Assembly: GCA_021791075.1 (NCBI GenBank)
Contig: JAJYXH010000028.1
Span: forward strand, 1 to 7,381
DNA: 7,381 bases
From: Microcaldota archaeon
GTDB taxonomy: Archaea; Micrarchaeota; Micrarchaeia; Micrarchaeales; CABMGC01
Direction: 5' to 3'
The notes beneath the pieces are model-generated. The model saw only the letters and a program-made list of their open reading frames with translations. It was not told the DNA's origin and searched no databases. The position numbers and the translations under genes were made by a program. Positions 6,154 to 7,381 of this stretch are shown piece by piece (the first letter of the stretch is position 1; each line of letters opens with the position of its first letter).

Positions 6154-6870
6154 GTGGAGAGAGAGAGATACGACGATCTGACGCTGATACTTCCGACCCT
6201 GAACGAGGTCGATACCGCACCTCTGATAATAAAGAGCGCGATCCGCAGATTTCCAGGCATAAGTATAACTGTGGTAGACGATGGATCAAGGGACGGGACC
6301 GTTGATGCCGTAAAGAAGGTATCGAGGCACAACGGCAGCATTGCCATTATCAGAAGGGACAGAAAGGGTCTTCCGAAGGGCCTGACAGCGAGCATAATAG
6401 ACGGCATAGCAGCCAGCAGAACCCGGTATGTTGCGGTAATGGATGCGGACATGCAGCATCCCATAGGCAAACTTTATGATGTAGAACGTTGGCTCAGTGA
6501 TGGATACCAGCTGGTAGTATGCTCAAGGAGCAGTGTCAGGGGCTGGCCGCTCGACAGGAAGATAATATCAAAACTCCTAAGCTCACTTGGCTATCTTGTC
6601 CTGATCGTAAGGGGCAAGAAGAGGTGTGCGGACATATTCTCCGGGTATTTCGGGATAGACAAGAAGGCCGTTTACGGGATAATTGCCAAGAACAGGGGCC
6701 GGTTCGTGGACAATGGGTACAAATTCCTCTTCGACCTGCTCAAGTGCATCGACTCCGGAGGAGAGGTGAAGATAAGGGATGTGCCTTATGAATTCGGCAA
6801 CAGGAAGTTCGGTGCTTCAAAGGCCGGTGCCGTGCAGGTCGTTGCGCTTCTAAGGGCATTCCTTACGTGA
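6154..6870 (+). CDS. Family 2 glycosyltransferase, dolichyl-phosphate mannosyltransferase (DPM1)-like, without membrane anchor
   Basis: Read from GTG, this is a 238-residue cytosolic GT-A enzyme. Motifs: LILPTLNE (residues 11-18), VVDDGSRDGT (40-49), KGLPKGLTAS (71-80), the metal-binding DADMQHP (97-103), SR (124-125), DIFSGYF (160-166) and, near the end, FGNRKFGASKAG. DxDxQHP, the D-x-x-SGYF type motif and the RKFGASK ending together are typical of dolichol-phosphate mannose synthases, which form Dol-P-Man from GDP-Man. Fused C-terminal membrane helices or a GtrA domain, found in many archaeal homologues, are absent, as in the catalytic-only DPM1 type. It differs clearly from the gene at 1379-2071, so the two probably use different sugars. 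It is the last gene of the near-contiguous flippase operon. Six GA repeats directly follow the start codon, and the 3' end overlaps CTP synthase on the other strand by 21 bp. The sugar is inferred, not proven. Confidence 0.88.
   Translation: MERERYDDLTLILPTLNEVDTAPLIIKSAIRRFPGISITVVDDGSRDGTVDAVKKVSRHNGSIAIIRRDRKGLPKGLTASIIDGIAASRTRYVAVMDADMQHPIGKLYDVERWLSDGYQLVVCSRSSVRGWPLDRKIISKLLSSLGYLVLIVRGKKRCADIFSGYFGIDKKAVYGIIAKNRGRFVDNGYKFLFDLLKCIDSGGEVKIRDVPYEFGNRKFGASKAGAVQVVALLRAFLT
6157..6168 (+). repeat. (GA)6 dinucleotide tract just after a start codon
   Basis: Twelve bases of alternating GA follow GTG 6154-6156 directly and encode Glu-Arg-Glu-Arg. Gain or loss of one unit would shift the frame of the glycosyltransferase from its second codon. 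The tract is short, and no variation can be seen in one sequence. Confidence 0.8.
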
Positions 6871-7381
6871 CCTTGCCGCCTTCACAAGGCTGACGAAGAG
6901 AGGCGCCGGTGACTCGAATCTCGACCTGAGCTCCGGATGGGCCTGGGTGCCCAAGCCAAAACCATCCTTCCACTCTACAAATTCAACGAGCGACCCGTCG
7001 GTAGTTACCCCTGTAACTCTCAGTCCTGCGTCTTCCAGCTGCTTCCTGAACTTGTTGTTGAACTCGAATCGGTGCCTGTGCCTCTCTTCTATCTCCGTCC
7101 TCCCATAAGCCCTGTACGCTATCGTCTCCTTGTCAAGTAGCTTGCACTTCCATGATCCGAGTCTCATCGTTCCGCCCTTTGACTTTATGTCTTTCTGCGA
7201 CTCCATGATATCTATTACGTTGTACTTGGTGCTCTGGTCGAACTCGGATGAGTTAGCACCCGGCATGCCCGCCACGTCTCTCGCATATTCGACCACCATC
7301 AGCTGCATGCCAAGGCATATTCCGAGATAGGGTATCTTGTTCTCCCTTGCGTACCGTACGGCGTCTATCATCCCTTCTATT
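6850..7381 (-). CDS. pyrG: CTP synthase (glutamine-hydrolysing), C-terminal glutaminase portion (5' end outside window)
   Basis: The last 176 residues of an enzyme usually about 530-550 long, which makes CTP from UTP, ATP and glutamine. Only the class I glutamine amidotransferase domain is in view. The nucleophile Cys is in GICLGMQ (fragment residues 20-26), and the other two triad residues are His and Glu in HPE (148-150). KGGTMRLG and ERHRHRFEFNN are CTP-synthase-specific motifs that separate it from other amidotransferases. The motif before the catalytic His reads TQAHPE, where bacterial enzymes commonly have QFHPE; the triad is intact. Transcription is convergent with the glycan cluster and the stop (CTA at 6850-6852 on the plus strand) lies inside the 3' end of the glycosyltransferase gene. 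This is a housekeeping gene and marks the chromosomal edge of the cluster. Confidence 0.96.
   Translation of the reverse strand, partial: IEGMIDAVRYARENKIPYLGICLGMQLMVVEYARDVAGMPGANSSEFDQSTKYNVIDIMESQKDIKSKGGTMRLGSWKCKLLDKETIAYRAYGRTEIEERHRHRFEFNNKFRKQLEDAGLRVTGVTTDGSLVEFVEWKDGFGLGTQAHPELRSRFESPAPLFVSLVKAARSRKECP

Noticed and set aside
6937..7330. Plus-strand open frames opposite CTP synthase
   Set aside because: The minus-strand frame encodes unmistakable CTP synthase motifs across the same interval; the plus-strand translations show no family features.
1..7381. CRISPR array, tRNA or rRNA genes
   Set aside because: No regularly spaced direct repeats, no cloverleaf-like segments and no ribosomal RNA core sequences were seen; the gaps between genes are all under 100 nt.

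Overview
The window looks archaeal. The evidence is a CTP synthase glutaminase domain, an archaeal-type sugar-nucleotide epimerase (C-terminal RGWKGD motif), two dolichol-phosphate-sugar-synthase-like glycosyltransferases without their own membrane anchors, heavy use of ATA and AGG/AGA codons, short purine-rich ribosome binding sites and GTG starts. Base composition looks roughly balanced by eye. A lineage such as Thermoplasmata or Micrarchaeota would fit, but nothing here proves the phylum.

Layout. Positions 1-353 are the right-hand part of an IS200/IS605-type element: the last 98 codons of a TnpB RNA-guided nuclease, then the characteristic right-end hairpin (324-343), which is also expected to form the 3' part of its omega RNA. 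From 390 to 6870 five plus-strand genes follow: a GalE-like epimerase (390-1328), an ALG5/DPM1-like family 2 glycosyltransferase (1379-2071), a 796-residue polytopic membrane protein with a large sequon-rich C-terminal domain (2145-4535), a Wzx/RfbX-like lipid-linked oligosaccharide flippase (4545-6149) and a second DPM1-like glycosyltransferase (6154-6870). The last three are nearly contiguous (gaps of 9 and 4 nt) and probably co-transcribed. On the minus strand, the 3' end of CTP synthase (6850 to the window edge) overlaps the last glycosyltransferase tail to tail by 21 bp.

How the genes may work together. The epimerase would provide a nucleotide sugar. The two GT2 enzymes would transfer sugars on the cytosolic face, most likely to a polyprenyl/dolichyl phosphate. 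The flippase would move a lipid-linked glycan across the membrane. The large membrane protein has features of a GT-C-type enzyme (an Asp in the first outward loop, many membrane helices, an exported C-terminal domain) and could use a lipid-phosphate sugar outside. Together this reads as a cell-surface glycan or protein N-glycosylation locus, bordered by a housekeeping gene on one side and a transposon end on the other. No oligosaccharyltransferase (AglB/Stt3) is visible here.

There is no gene-free stretch longer than 300 bases. The most unusual items are the 796-residue protein (12 N-glycosylation sequons in its last 300 residues against one in the first 496, plus a His/Met-rich cytosolic tail) and the TnpB/omega RNA end that abuts the glycosylation genes.
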